A stretch of DNA of 64,000 bases from Rhodospirillaceae bacterium (GTDB taxonomy: Bacteria; Pseudomonadota; Alphaproteobacteria; Rhodospirillales; Rhodospirillaceae), in the NCBI GenBank assembly GCA_040219235.1, contig JAVJSV010000012.1:744001-808000 (forward strand), read 5' to 3'. Of the stretch, positions 26,007 through 33,584 are shown piece by piece. The notes beneath the pieces were generated by a model that was not told the origin of the DNA, searched no databases, and saw only the letters and a program-made list of their open reading frames with translations. Made by a program: the position numbers and the translations under genes. The stretch's first letter is position 1. Each line of letters starts with the position of its first letter.

Positions 26007-27920
26007 ATGGCTAAAAAAACATCAAAAGCGCAGATCATCCAAACCAACAAGAAGCCCTTTAAAAAGGTCAAGATCGACGCGATCACACTCGACATTATTG
26101 AAAGCGCCTTGCGCAATGCCCGTTACGAAATGGACGCCACGGTTTTCCGGACGGCCATGTCCCCTGGTATTCGTGAACAGCACGATGCGTTCCCGCTGAT
26201 TGCTGACCGCAACGGCAAGATGGTTGTTGGGCAGTTTGGGTCGTTCATCGACGGCTTCTTGCGCGGCTATGACGGCACGGTCGAAGAAGGCGACGTCTTC
26301 TTCACCAACGATCCTTACAAGGTTGAGGGCGCGATCAGTCACGCCAACGACTGGCTCATCGTGGTTCCCATTTTCTATGATGGCCGTCTGGTGGGGTGGT
26401 CTTGTCACTTCGGTCACATGACCGATAACGGCGGTAAAGTTCCGGGCTCCATGCCAACGGATGCGACGACGATCTTCGAAGAAGGTCTCGTGACGCCGCC
26501 AACCAAGCTCTACAAAAAGGGTGTGCTGCAAGAAACTCTGCTCGAGCTCATGCTCAACCAGGTGCGTTTGCCCCAGTGGAACCGCTCAGATCTCAACGCT
26601 GTTCTCGCCGCCTGTCGTGTGGCCGAGAAGCGCGTCAAGGAAATGTGTGACCGCTTTGGCGATGACGTTTATGTCTCTGCCACACAAGCGGCTCTGGATC
26701 GGAACCTCCGCGCCGTTGGCGGCTTGATTCAACAAGCCATTGGCGTTGAGCCGGTCTCCTTTGAAGACTACGTCGATGACGATGGTCGCGGCTACGGTCC
26801 TTACAAAATCAAGTGCACCATGTGGCGCGAAGGCAAGAAGGTGATCCTCGACTGGGAAGGCACAGACCCCCAGGCCATCGGGTCCATCAACTTCTACCTC
26901 AATGAAAACATGCTCAAGATGTTCTGGGGTGTGTACATGATCATGGTCTTCGATCCGGAAATCCTGTTCAACGACGGGTTCTACGATTTGGTCGATGTCC
27001 GGATCCCACAGGGGACGTTGCTCAAGCCAAACTTCCCGGCGGCTCTGTCCTGCCGGACCCACGCCCTGGGCCGTATCTTTGATACCTTTGCAGCTCTGCT
27101 GGGCCAGAAAAACCCAGACTTCCTGGCGGCTGCTGGCTTCTCCTCTTCACCGCACTTTATGTACTCCGGTACAGACAGCCGCGGCGAATGGTACCAGCTC
27201 TATCAAATTGGCTTCGGTGGCATTCCGGCCCGTCCACACGGCGATGGCCCGGATGGTCACTCCATGTGGCCGAGCTTCACCAACGTGCCGCAGGAATATC
27301 TGGAAGCTTACTTCCCCCTGCGGATCGAGAAGCACGAAACCGTTGCAGATACAGGCGGTCCAGGCTTCTACCGCGGCGGTAACGCGCTGCGCGTGGATTA
27401 CGGCTTCCTCGAAGATGGCGAAATCTCCATCCACGATGACCGCTGGTTGACATACCCCTGGGGTGTCACAGGCGGCGAACCGGGTGAGCGGTCCATCAAG
27501 GTCATGTACCGGGGTGGCTATGACACCGGTGTGGTCGAGTATCACCAGTCCAAATGTGACAACATCAAAGTGAAAAAGGGCGACATTCTTGCCTTTATCA
27601 CGTGGGGTGGCGGCGGCGTCGGCAACCCACTCGAGCGCGATGCTGAAACAGTGGCGCTGGAGGTCCGTCGTGGGCTGGTCACCGTTGCCGGTGCCAAGCG
27701 TTATGGTGTGGTGTGCAGTGAAGCCGGTGTCGTAAACGCTGCGGCCACTGAAAAGCTCCGCAAGGAAATGCAGGCCAAGCGTCCCAAGAAGACTCCCGTC
27801 TTCAATAAGGGGCCAGATCACAAAACCATTCTCGCTAATTGCGAGAAAGAAACACATCTCAAGGCCCCCAAGCCGCCGGTGTTCCAGCCGGCCTCAACCT
27901 TGGCTCAAGCGGCTGAATAA
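26007..27920 (+). CDS. hyuB: Hydantoinase/oxoprolinase B subunit (HyuB family)
   Basis: 637 residues. It starts with a basic leader (MAKKTSKAQIIQTNKKPFKKVKID) then the family N-terminus ITLDIIESALRNARYEMDATVFRTAMSPGIREQHDAF, GQFGSFIDGFL, FFTNDPYKVEGAISHANDWLIVVPIFYDGRLVGW, a GH-containing metal site (CHFGHMTDNGGKVPGSMPTDATTIFEEGL), and DTGGPGFYRGGNALRVDYGF with GEPGERSIKVMYRGG. It forms the catalytic complex with HyuA. AGGAGA lies 7 nt before the ATG. Ended by a strong terminator at 27949. Confidence 0.93.
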   Translation: MAKKTSKAQIIQTNKKPFKKVKIDAITLDIIESALRNARYEMDATVFRTAMSPGIREQHDAFPLIADRNGKMVVGQFGSFIDGFLRGYDGTVEEGDVFFTNDPYKVEGAISHANDWLIVVPIFYDGRLVGWSCHFGHMTDNGGKVPGSMPTDATTIFEEGLVTPPTKLYKKGVLQETLLELMLNQVRLPQWNRSDLNAVLAACRVAEKRVKEMCDRFGDDVYVSATQAALDRNLRAVGGLIQQAIGVEPVSFEDYVDDDGRGYGPYKIKCTMWREGKKVILDWEGTDPQAIGSINFYLNENMLKMFWGVYMIMVFDPEILFNDGFYDLVDVRIPQGTLLKPNFPAALSCRTHALGRIFDTFAALLGQKNPDFLAAAGFSSSPHFMYSGTDSRGEWYQLYQIGFGGIPARPHGDGPDGHSMWPSFTNVPQEYLEAYFPLRIEKHETVADTGGPGFYRGGNALRVDYGFLEDGEISIHDDRWLTYPWGVTGGEPGERSIKVMYRGGYDTGVVEYHQSKCDNIKVKKGDILAFITWGGGGVGNPLERDAETVALEVRRGLVTVAGAKRYGVVCSEAGVVNAAATEKLRKEMQAKRPKKTPVFNKGPDHKTILANCEKETHLKAPKPPVFQPASTLAQAAE

Positions 27921-27948
27921 AGCGCCGCTCAGTCTTGAGAAACGTTTT

Positions 27949-27981
27949 CGGGGCGGCCACACTGGTCGCCCCGTTTTCTTT
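27949..27981 (+). terminator. Intrinsic terminator of the hyuAB operon
   Basis: CGGGGCGGCCA (27949-27959) pairs with TGGTCGCCCCG (27963-27973), one G-U pair, 3-nt loop, followed by TTTTCTTT. It ends the transcript 29 bp after the hyuB stop. Confidence 0.9.
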
Positions 27982-28027
27982 GCGCCTCAGGGTGTGTGAG
28001 TCAGTCACCAAATCAAGTGTTCTAATT

Positions 28028-28648
28028 ATGATCAACACCACGGCGGGAAAACTTTTTGATCTTGCGCACCCGTCTGCGCAACGCAACATTCAGCCGATCT
28101 CCGAGCAGGTTGGCCCGCGTTTGCCGGCCAGCGGTATGGTGGTCGAAATCGCGGCCGGCAGCGGCTATCACTCGGCCTCGTTTGCGGACTCTTATCCTAA
28201 TCTCACATGGCAACCCACGGATCGCGATATCGAAGCCCTTGGCCGCATCAGCGAAATGGTCGAGAAGGCTCAGCTACCTAATTTGCAAGCCCCCATCGCG
28301 CTCGATGCCAGTTCCCCCATGTGGCCTGTGGATGAGGCCGCAGCAGTTTTATGCTGCAATATGATTCACATCGCGCCATGGTCTGCGGCGGAAGGTTTGT
28401 TCGCGGGGGTTGGGCGTATTCTCAATCCTGACGGCGTACTTTTTTTATATGGTCCGTTCAAAGTGGATGGCGCGCATACTGCCCCGTCCAATGCGTCTTT
28501 CGATGAAAGTCTGCGCGACCGCGATCCGTCTTGGGGCATCCGCGATACGGCAGCGGTCGATGCTCTGGCCCTCTCAGCCGGGCTAACGCTGGATACGCAG
28601 ATCAATATGCCCGCGAATAATATGCTGCGGATTTATAGGGCTGCTTAG
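28028..28648 (+). CDS. DUF938 family methyltransferase-like protein
   Basis: 206 residues from ATG 28028; longer in-frame starts would overlap the terminator. SAQRNIQPISEQVGPRLPASGMVVEIAAGSGYHSASFADSYPNLTWQPTDRD is the conserved DUF938 N-terminus including a SAM-type glycine loop (EIAAGSGYHS). MIHIAPWSAAEGLFAGVGRILNPDGVLFLYGPF and WGIRD complete the family pattern. Widespread in proteobacteria, function unknown; SAM binding is expected. No strong ribosome site, so a weak or leaderless start is possible. Confidence 0.85.
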   Translation: MINTTAGKLFDLAHPSAQRNIQPISEQVGPRLPASGMVVEIAAGSGYHSASFADSYPNLTWQPTDRDIEALGRISEMVEKAQLPNLQAPIALDASSPMWPVDEAAAVLCCNMIHIAPWSAAEGLFAGVGRILNPDGVLFLYGPFKVDGAHTAPSNASFDESLRDRDPSWGIRDTAAVDALALSAGLTLDTQINMPANNMLRIYRAA

Positions 28649-28701
28649 ACGCCTGCGTTTAAAAAATCCCGCGTTTCTGACTCCTGTGCTAAGCCCTAAC
28701 A

Positions 28702-29454
28702 ATGACGGCTTATCTTCCTGATCTGTTGACTCTGCTTGTGGTTGCGTCCGGCGCTTTGATCGCCGGATTTGTCACCGGCCTGGCGGGCTTTGGCACAGCG
28801 CTGATTGCCTCTGGTATATGGCTGCACGTTTTGCCGCCGGTGTTGATTGCGCCCTTGGTCACCATCGCGGCCGTGGTGGCGCATATCGTTGGCTTGGCAA
28901 CTGCACGCCCACATTTTGACTGGTCTGCGGCACAGCCTTTTCTTATTGGTGGCCTCATCGGTATCCCCCTTGGTGTCGCCGCCTTGTCGCTGGCGGGGCC
29001 GGGTACGATCCGTGTTGGGGTTGGTTTTTTTCTGTTGATTTTCGCGGCTACCCAGCTTCTTGGCGTGGCGCGCTTTCACATCGGCACCTGGGGTGGGCGC
29101 ACCGCAGATGCCGCCATTGGCGTCGGCGGTGGCGTCCTTGGCGGGTTCGCCGGACTATCCGGCCCATTTCCCATCGTCTGGTTGCAAATGCGCGGCGGGC
29201 CATCGGCAGACCAGCGTGCGATCTTTCAGCCTTTCAATCTGGTTGTGCTGGCTGTCGCGGCCATTGGTATGGCCGTTGCTGGTTTGGTGACCGCGCAGGT
29301 GCTGGTGCTGGCCGCCTTGGCCACACCTTTAACGGTGCTCGGCTCTTGGTTGGGCGCGCGCACTTACCTCAAGATCAGCGAAAAGACCTTTCGCACCGTG
29401 GTGCTCAGTCTTCTGTTTGTGTCCGGGGCCGTGCTGGTCTTAGACGCGTTTTAA
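28702..29454 (+). CDS. TSUP family (TauE/SafE) membrane transporter
   Basis: 250 residues, eight predicted membrane helices. Two half-repeats start GFVTGLAGFGTALIASGIWL and GGVLGGFAGLSGPFPIVWLQM, the paired G-G-x-x-G-x-G-G-type loops of the TauE/SafE family. It exports or imports sulfonates, sulfite or organic acids across the inner membrane. Its last 4 bp overlap the end of the convergent hydrolase gene. It may export a product of the catabolic genes around it, but nothing in the sequence fixes the substrate. Confidence 0.9.
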   Translation: MTAYLPDLLTLLVVASGALIAGFVTGLAGFGTALIASGIWLHVLPPVLIAPLVTIAAVVAHIVGLATARPHFDWSAAQPFLIGGLIGIPLGVAALSLAGPGTIRVGVGFFLLIFAATQLLGVARFHIGTWGGRTADAAIGVGGGVLGGFAGLSGPFPIVWLQMRGGPSADQRAIFQPFNLVVLAVAAIGMAVAGLVTAQVLVLAALATPLTVLGSWLGARTYLKISEKTFRTVVLSLLFVSGAVLVLDAF

Positions 29455-30260
29455 ACGCGGGCCAGCCAGTTTAGCACCACCTCACAGAACTCAATTTTCT
29501 GCTCTTTACCGGCGACCACATGGGCGACCTCTGGCATGTCCAGACCCTCCGCGTTGGGAATGCCCTCTTGAATGGGCCGGGTCATGCGCGGGCCGGTCAC
29601 TGTATCCATATGACTGTGAATCACCAGGCTCGGGCATTTCACGTTGACCAGTTGATCCGTCACGTTGTGGTTCAGACAGGCATGAATAAAGCGCTCATGC
29701 GCGGGCAGGCGGCCCTTCAATTCGCGCCAAGGCCCATCGGGACCGAGGAGACGCTTATGGTTTTCGTTATAAAAATCTGGCCGGAATGACATCATGCACA
29801 CAAAGCGTTGAAAGGCTTCCCATCCCATTTCCCGATGAACGTCGAGGAACAGGCGTAGTTGTTCGTTGAACAACGGGTCGCTGGCATCCGACCAGGCGCC
29901 CATGTTCATCATTGAGCGCACCAGGTCCGGGCGTTTAATCGCCATCACTTGCGAGATACAGGCGCCCATGCCCACCAGGCCAATCAAATGCGCGCCGCTG
30001 GTGTGCCCCAGATGCTCCAACAGCTGTATGGCGTCGTCGGCATACATATCGATGCTCGACTCCTGGCTCATATCATCGTCCGAGTCGTAGAGCCCGCGAT
30101 AGTCAATGATGATGGCCTGGTAACTGTCCGACAGGCCACGCGGTAAATGCCCGTGCGCGCCATGGCAGAAAGAGCCCCAACCGCCTTGCACCAGCACGGG
30201 AACACCCTCACCATGGGTTTCGTAATACATCGTATGACCGTTAATATGGGCAGTCGGCAT
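29451..30260 (-). CDS. Alpha/beta-hydrolase-fold protein lacking the nucleophile serine
   Basis: 269 residues from ATG 30260 (AGGAG 8 nt upstream). Fold features are present: VPVLVQGGWGSFCHG (oxyanion loop), IIIDYRGLYDSD, SLVIHSHMDTVTGP (acid loop) and VAHVVAGKEQKIEFCEVVLNWL (His loop). The nucleophile elbow reads HLIGLVGMGACIS instead of the usual G-x-S-x-G, so no Ser, Cys or Asp stands at the elbow. Either it is a non-hydrolytic homologue (binding protein, cofactor-free lyase or dioxygenase-like) or catalysis uses another residue. It is divergent from the DUF420 gene. Confidence 0.85.
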   Translation of the reverse strand: MPTAHINGHTMYYETHGEGVPVLVQGGWGSFCHGAHGHLPRGLSDSYQAIIIDYRGLYDSDDDMSQESSIDMYADDAIQLLEHLGHTSGAHLIGLVGMGACISQVMAIKRPDLVRSMMNMGAWSDASDPLFNEQLRLFLDVHREMGWEAFQRFVCMMSFRPDFYNENHKRLLGPDGPWRELKGRLPAHERFIHACLNHNVTDQLVNVKCPSLVIHSHMDTVTGPRMTRPIQEGIPNAEGLDMPEVAHVVAGKEQKIEFCEVVLNWLARV

Positions 30261-30351
30261 CGTAGGGCTCCTAATTTGACCGGACAAATATATATGTCTT
30301 TTCTAGACTCTCGCTTAGGTTCAGGCAACCATTGAACGAAAGGAGAATTTC

Positions 30352-30825
30352 ATGTTGCCCTCAGGTTTTCTAGGTACCCGTGGCGATATTCTGATGGACC
30401 TCGTAATTCTGTCGTTCATCATCATTTTGCCGGTCTTGATTTTTTCATGGAGCCGCGTCCGCGCGCAGCACTATCAGACTCACAAGCGCACCCAGTTATG
30501 GCTGGGCGGCACGTTGGCTGTTGCGGTGCTGTTGTTTGAAATTGATATCCGGATGAACGGCGGCACCTTTGCTTTGGTGGCCCCAAGTCCCTATGCCGAT
30601 GCCTGGTGGCTCACTGCCATCATTTATGTCCATTTGGCCATTGCCGTGCTGACGTCACTCATTTGGGCGGGTTTGATCTACATGTCCCTCAAGCGCTTTG
30701 AGGCACCACCTGTACCGAATGCCTTTAGTGCCACGCATCGGGCCTGGGGGCGGGCTGGGATGATCGCCATGATCTTCACCGGATTGACCGCCTATCCGCT
30801 GTACTTCTTTGGTTTCGCTGCCTGA
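30352..30825 (+). CDS. DUF420 family membrane protein
   Basis: 157 residues, four predicted membrane helices (ILMDLVILSFIIILPVLIF, LWLGGTLAVAVLLFEID, LTAIIYVHLAIAVLTSLIWAGLIYM, GMIAMIFTGLTAYPLYFFGF). Histidines in HLAIAV and THRAWGR fit the DUF420/YozB pattern, found near cytochrome oxidase assembly genes in some bacteria. AAGGAG lies 7 nt before the ATG. No oxidase gene is visible here; it faces another haem-protein-like membrane gene at 30849-31565. Confidence 0.75.
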   Translation: MLPSGFLGTRGDILMDLVILSFIIILPVLIFSWSRVRAQHYQTHKRTQLWLGGTLAVAVLLFEIDIRMNGGTFALVAPSPYADAWWLTAIIYVHLAIAVLTSLIWAGLIYMSLKRFEAPPVPNAFSATHRAWGRAGMIAMIFTGLTAYPLYFFGFAA

Positions 30826-30848
30826 GGCGATAACGCAGAGCAACGGCC

Positions 30849-31565
30849 CTAAAACTTTGCGACGGAAATCCAGATAATCACGGCCACCAGCGTCCAGATG
30901 GTCTTGACGAAGAACAGCATCTTGCCGCGGTTTTGGGCCAGAGTGGCTTCGCGCTCTGGCGTCGATCCGTTTTTAAAGATGTCTGCAATCGACGCACGCG
31001 CGTGCGGAATGTACATCCGGATACCAATGCCGCAGCTGACAATCACCGCGAACAGCACCAGTTTAACGGCCAGCCATGTTGCGACAATAGGCCCATCCCC
31101 GGTTAAGGACCAAACAGCCGTAACCAAAAGTATGCTGGTCACAACCACGCGCATGCGGATGTCGTACTTGCGGAACAGGGCCTGGAATTTCAAGTGCGCC
31201 TCGGGTCGCGTTTCCCCCAGGTTGGGATGATCGACCCAGTATTGATGCCACAGCCCCCCGAGCCAGACGATGCCAACAACTGCGGCGGCAATGGCCAGGT
31301 CTGTGCCGTAGCCGCCCTGGAATCCCCAACCGCCTAATGACGTCATGGTGATCCCAAGCATCAGCAGTACAATCACGGCCGAACGTGGTCCCATATCCAA
31401 AAAGCCCGAGACTTTGCCCATGGTCGCGCGGGTCTCAATCGATAGCGATGCATCGCGCAGCTTCATGCCGCAATTATACACCCCCATATCCATGCCTAGC
31501 CAAAGCCCGGCCATAATGATGTGCAGAAATTTTAGAATGATGTAGGGGTCAAACATGAGATCCAT
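30849..31565 (-). CDS. Integral membrane protein, CopD/DUF2269-like
   Basis: 238 residues, about six membrane helices: ILKFLHIIMAGLWLGMDMGVYNC, AVIVLLMLGITMTSLGGWGF, LAIAAAVVGIVWLGGLWHQYW, VVVTSILLVTAVWSL, LAVKLVLFAVIVSCGIGIRM, and the C-terminal TIWTLVAVIIWISV. The KFLHIIMAGLWLG start with an intramembrane His resembles CopD/DUF2269 and the membrane domain of PuuD-type proteins, so a haem or metal is possible. ATG 31556 is an alternative start. It lies 16 bp downstream of isochorismatase copy 2 on the same strand. Confidence 0.7.
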   Translation of the reverse strand: MDLMFDPYIILKFLHIIMAGLWLGMDMGVYNCGMKLRDASLSIETRATMGKVSGFLDMGPRSAVIVLLMLGITMTSLGGWGFQGGYGTDLAIAAAVVGIVWLGGLWHQYWVDHPNLGETRPEAHLKFQALFRKYDIRMRVVVTSILLVTAVWSLTGDGPIVATWLAVKLVLFAVIVSCGIGIRMYIPHARASIADIFKNGSTPEREATLAQNRGKMLFFVKTIWTLVAVIIWISVAKF

Positions 31566-31581
31566 AAGTTGAAACGCTCAG

Positions 31582-32247
31582 CTATTCCGCTGCGATGCGT
31601 CCTTTATGTTTTGCGAGGTGTTCCATTACTGCGGCAGCGTCCATCACGTCTGCATAGCGCCGGCCCACGTCGCGCAGGTTATCGTTATGCGGGCCTTCCT
31701 CCATGTCGCCGCAACAGTCGTGCGGTACAATCACGCGATACCCATAGGAAAACGCATCGTTGATGGACGCGCGCACACAGCCCGATGTGGTGCACCCGGT
31801 GACAATGACGGTGTCGACGCAATTTTTATTTAGGAAATTGGTCAGCGGTGTTCCGAAAAAGATTGACGGCGCATGTTTCCAAAAATTGAAATCATAGCTC
31901 GGATCATAAACGCGGGGGTCCATGGCCGTCTGCGGGTCGTCGTAAAACCAGTCTTCGTAGAGACAGCCGATTTTCCAGTAGCCCATATCCCGCTTCGAGC
32001 CCCAGCCGACGCGGCAACTGGCCACCGGAATATGCGCCGCACGTGCTACATCCAACAGCTTTGAGGTTTGTTCAACCGCGGCATGCACATGGGGGGACCC
32101 ACCCAGAGTGTATTGCGGGTCGGTAAAACCCAGTTGGAAATCGACCACCACCACAGCGGGGCGTTCGCCGAAGCCAATGCTCAACTCGCCATAAGTGGCA
32201 TTGGCATACTTGCCATGGCTGGCATCGCCGTATTTGCTGTCTGACAT
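31582..32247 (-). CDS. Isochorismatase-fold cysteine hydrolase (amidohydrolase), copy 2
   Basis: 221 residues. Triad Asp36 (VVVVDFQLGFTD), Lys124 (NFWKHAPSIFFGT) and Cys157 (GCTTSGCVRASI) is intact. The FxxKxxxSxFFGT pattern and SGCVRAS loop are those of the N-carbamoylsarcosine/N-carbamoylputrescine-like amidohydrolase branch, so a carbamoyl or amide substrate is likely; that fits a downstream step after cyclic-amide opening (inference). Related to the enzyme at 20448. GGAGG is 7 nt before the ATG. Shares a transcript with the membrane protein gene 16 bp downstream. Confidence 0.9.
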   Translation of the reverse strand: MSDSKYGDASHGKYANATYGELSIGFGERPAVVVVDFQLGFTDPQYTLGGSPHVHAAVEQTSKLLDVARAAHIPVASCRVGWGSKRDMGYWKIGCLYEDWFYDDPQTAMDPRVYDPSYDFNFWKHAPSIFFGTPLTNFLNKNCVDTVIVTGCTTSGCVRASINDAFSYGYRVIVPHDCCGDMEEGPHNDNLRDVGRRYADVMDAAAVMEHLAKHKGRIAAE

Positions 32248-32327
32248 GACGTTGTCCTCCGATTCCGAGGTCAGTTGGGGCAGAGTAGCGTTCTCAGACC
32301 TATCTGTCCAAACAGGAGTTGGCAGTT

Positions 32328-33548
32328 TTAGGGTTGAAAGACAGCACCTTCCGCGGGTGCTTCAACACGGGTTGATGCGTTCAGCGTCGCCATTTTTTCC
32401 TGCGCCACATCCAGCTTTCGGTCGATATCGTCATCATATTGGTCGGGGTCGTGGTGAAACAGGTGTAAGCATTTCACATTGGCGGCGGCCGCAATCTCGA
32501 CCACCCGACCAACAGAAGAATGCCCCCAGTGAATGCGCTTCTTGTATTCATCGTCAAAATAAGTGGTGTCGGTAATCAGGATGTCTGCGCTTTCGACAAA
32601 CTCAATCAGTTTGGTTTCATAGGACTCGTTTTGGAATCCGGACTCTTTTGTATACAGCTCGTTGTCGGTGACATAGCAGACCGACTTGCCGCCAAACGTG
32701 ACCCGGTATCCCAGGCAGTTTCCAGGGTGCGACAGCAACATACTGCGCACTTCAATGTCATCATCGATCATCATGGTTTCTTCGACCATATCTTTGAAGA
32801 TGATCGAAGCCCCCATGTCGGTAACCGTGATGGGGAAAAACACATCATCCATTTGGGCAGAGATCAGATCCTCCATGGATTTCTCACCGTGCTTGGCACC
32901 GATCACCTGGAATTTGTTTCCGGGAATGAAAAACGGAGAGAAGAACGGAAACGCGTTGATGTGATCCCAATGGGGATGAGAAATAAACAAATGCGCTGAA
33001 AATTTACCTTTGCGCTCTTTCATAATCTGATCGGACAATACTTTAATGCCAGAGCCCGCGTCAAAGATCAGTGTGCGATCGTTGGGGAAGCTCATGGTCA
33101 CGCATGAGGTGTTGCCGCCATAGCGCAAAGATTTTCTACCCGGTACGGGCAAAGTGCCGCGCACGCCATAGTAGCTCAGCGTAAAGGCGGATTCGACGAT
33201 CGCGCGGACCTGAGCGGCAAACTCAGTGGGATTCACAGGTTTGGTAATATAGCCATCTGCGCCCACTTGTTTGGCGCGGCGCTTGTCGTAGTCATAGGCT
33301 TTGCCAGAGACAACCACCACATAGATGGCTTCTAAGTCGGGCGCACTTTTGATCTGTCTGCACAATTCGATGCCGTCGATGTTGGGCATCATGATATCAA
33401 CCAGCACCACATCGGGCCTTGTCGCACGCACATGGGTGACGACGTCTTGCTTTAAGTCAGCAATCTCAGCGTCGATGCCACCAGATTTGAGAATGTTTTG
33501 GGCAAGTGCGGCGACGGACGAATCGTCGTCAACAATCAAAGCGCGCAT
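32328..33548 (-). CDS. Response-regulator receiver fused to metallo-beta-lactamase-fold hydrolase
   Basis: 406 residues. Residues 1-115 are a receiver domain: acidic pocket VDDD at 7-9, phospho-acceptor Asp51 in VVLVDIMMPNIDG, Lys103 in ITKPVNP. From about 125: YYGVRGTLPVPGRKSLRYGGNTSCV, DAGSGI, and SHPHWDHINAFPFF with metal ligands His191, His193, Asp195, His196; further ligands in LLSHPGNCLGYRV, TDTTYFDDEY and WGHSSVGRVVEIA. This MBL type resembles the PhnP/RNase Z-like group (phosphodiesterases). Phosphorylation may gate a phosphodiesterase or nuclease activity. No histidine kinase is adjacent. Confidence 0.9.
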   Translation of the reverse strand: MRALIVDDDSSVAALAQNILKSGGIDAEIADLKQDVVTHVRATRPDVVLVDIMMPNIDGIELCRQIKSAPDLEAIYVVVVSGKAYDYDKRRAKQVGADGYITKPVNPTEFAAQVRAIVESAFTLSYYGVRGTLPVPGRKSLRYGGNTSCVTMSFPNDRTLIFDAGSGIKVLSDQIMKERKGKFSAHLFISHPHWDHINAFPFFSPFFIPGNKFQVIGAKHGEKSMEDLISAQMDDVFFPITVTDMGASIIFKDMVEETMMIDDDIEVRSMLLSHPGNCLGYRVTFGGKSVCYVTDNELYTKESGFQNESYETKLIEFVESADILITDTTYFDDEYKKRIHWGHSSVGRVVEIAAAANVKCLHLFHHDPDQYDDDIDRKLDVAQEKMATLNASTRVEAPAEGAVFQP

Positions 33549-33584
33549 GTGTTCGTCTTTCTTGAGGCCCCACCCATGCCCAAC

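Noticed and set aside
27147-27857. Minus-strand 236-residue ORF opposite hyuB
   Set aside because: Shadow of hyuB; no motif or ribosome site.
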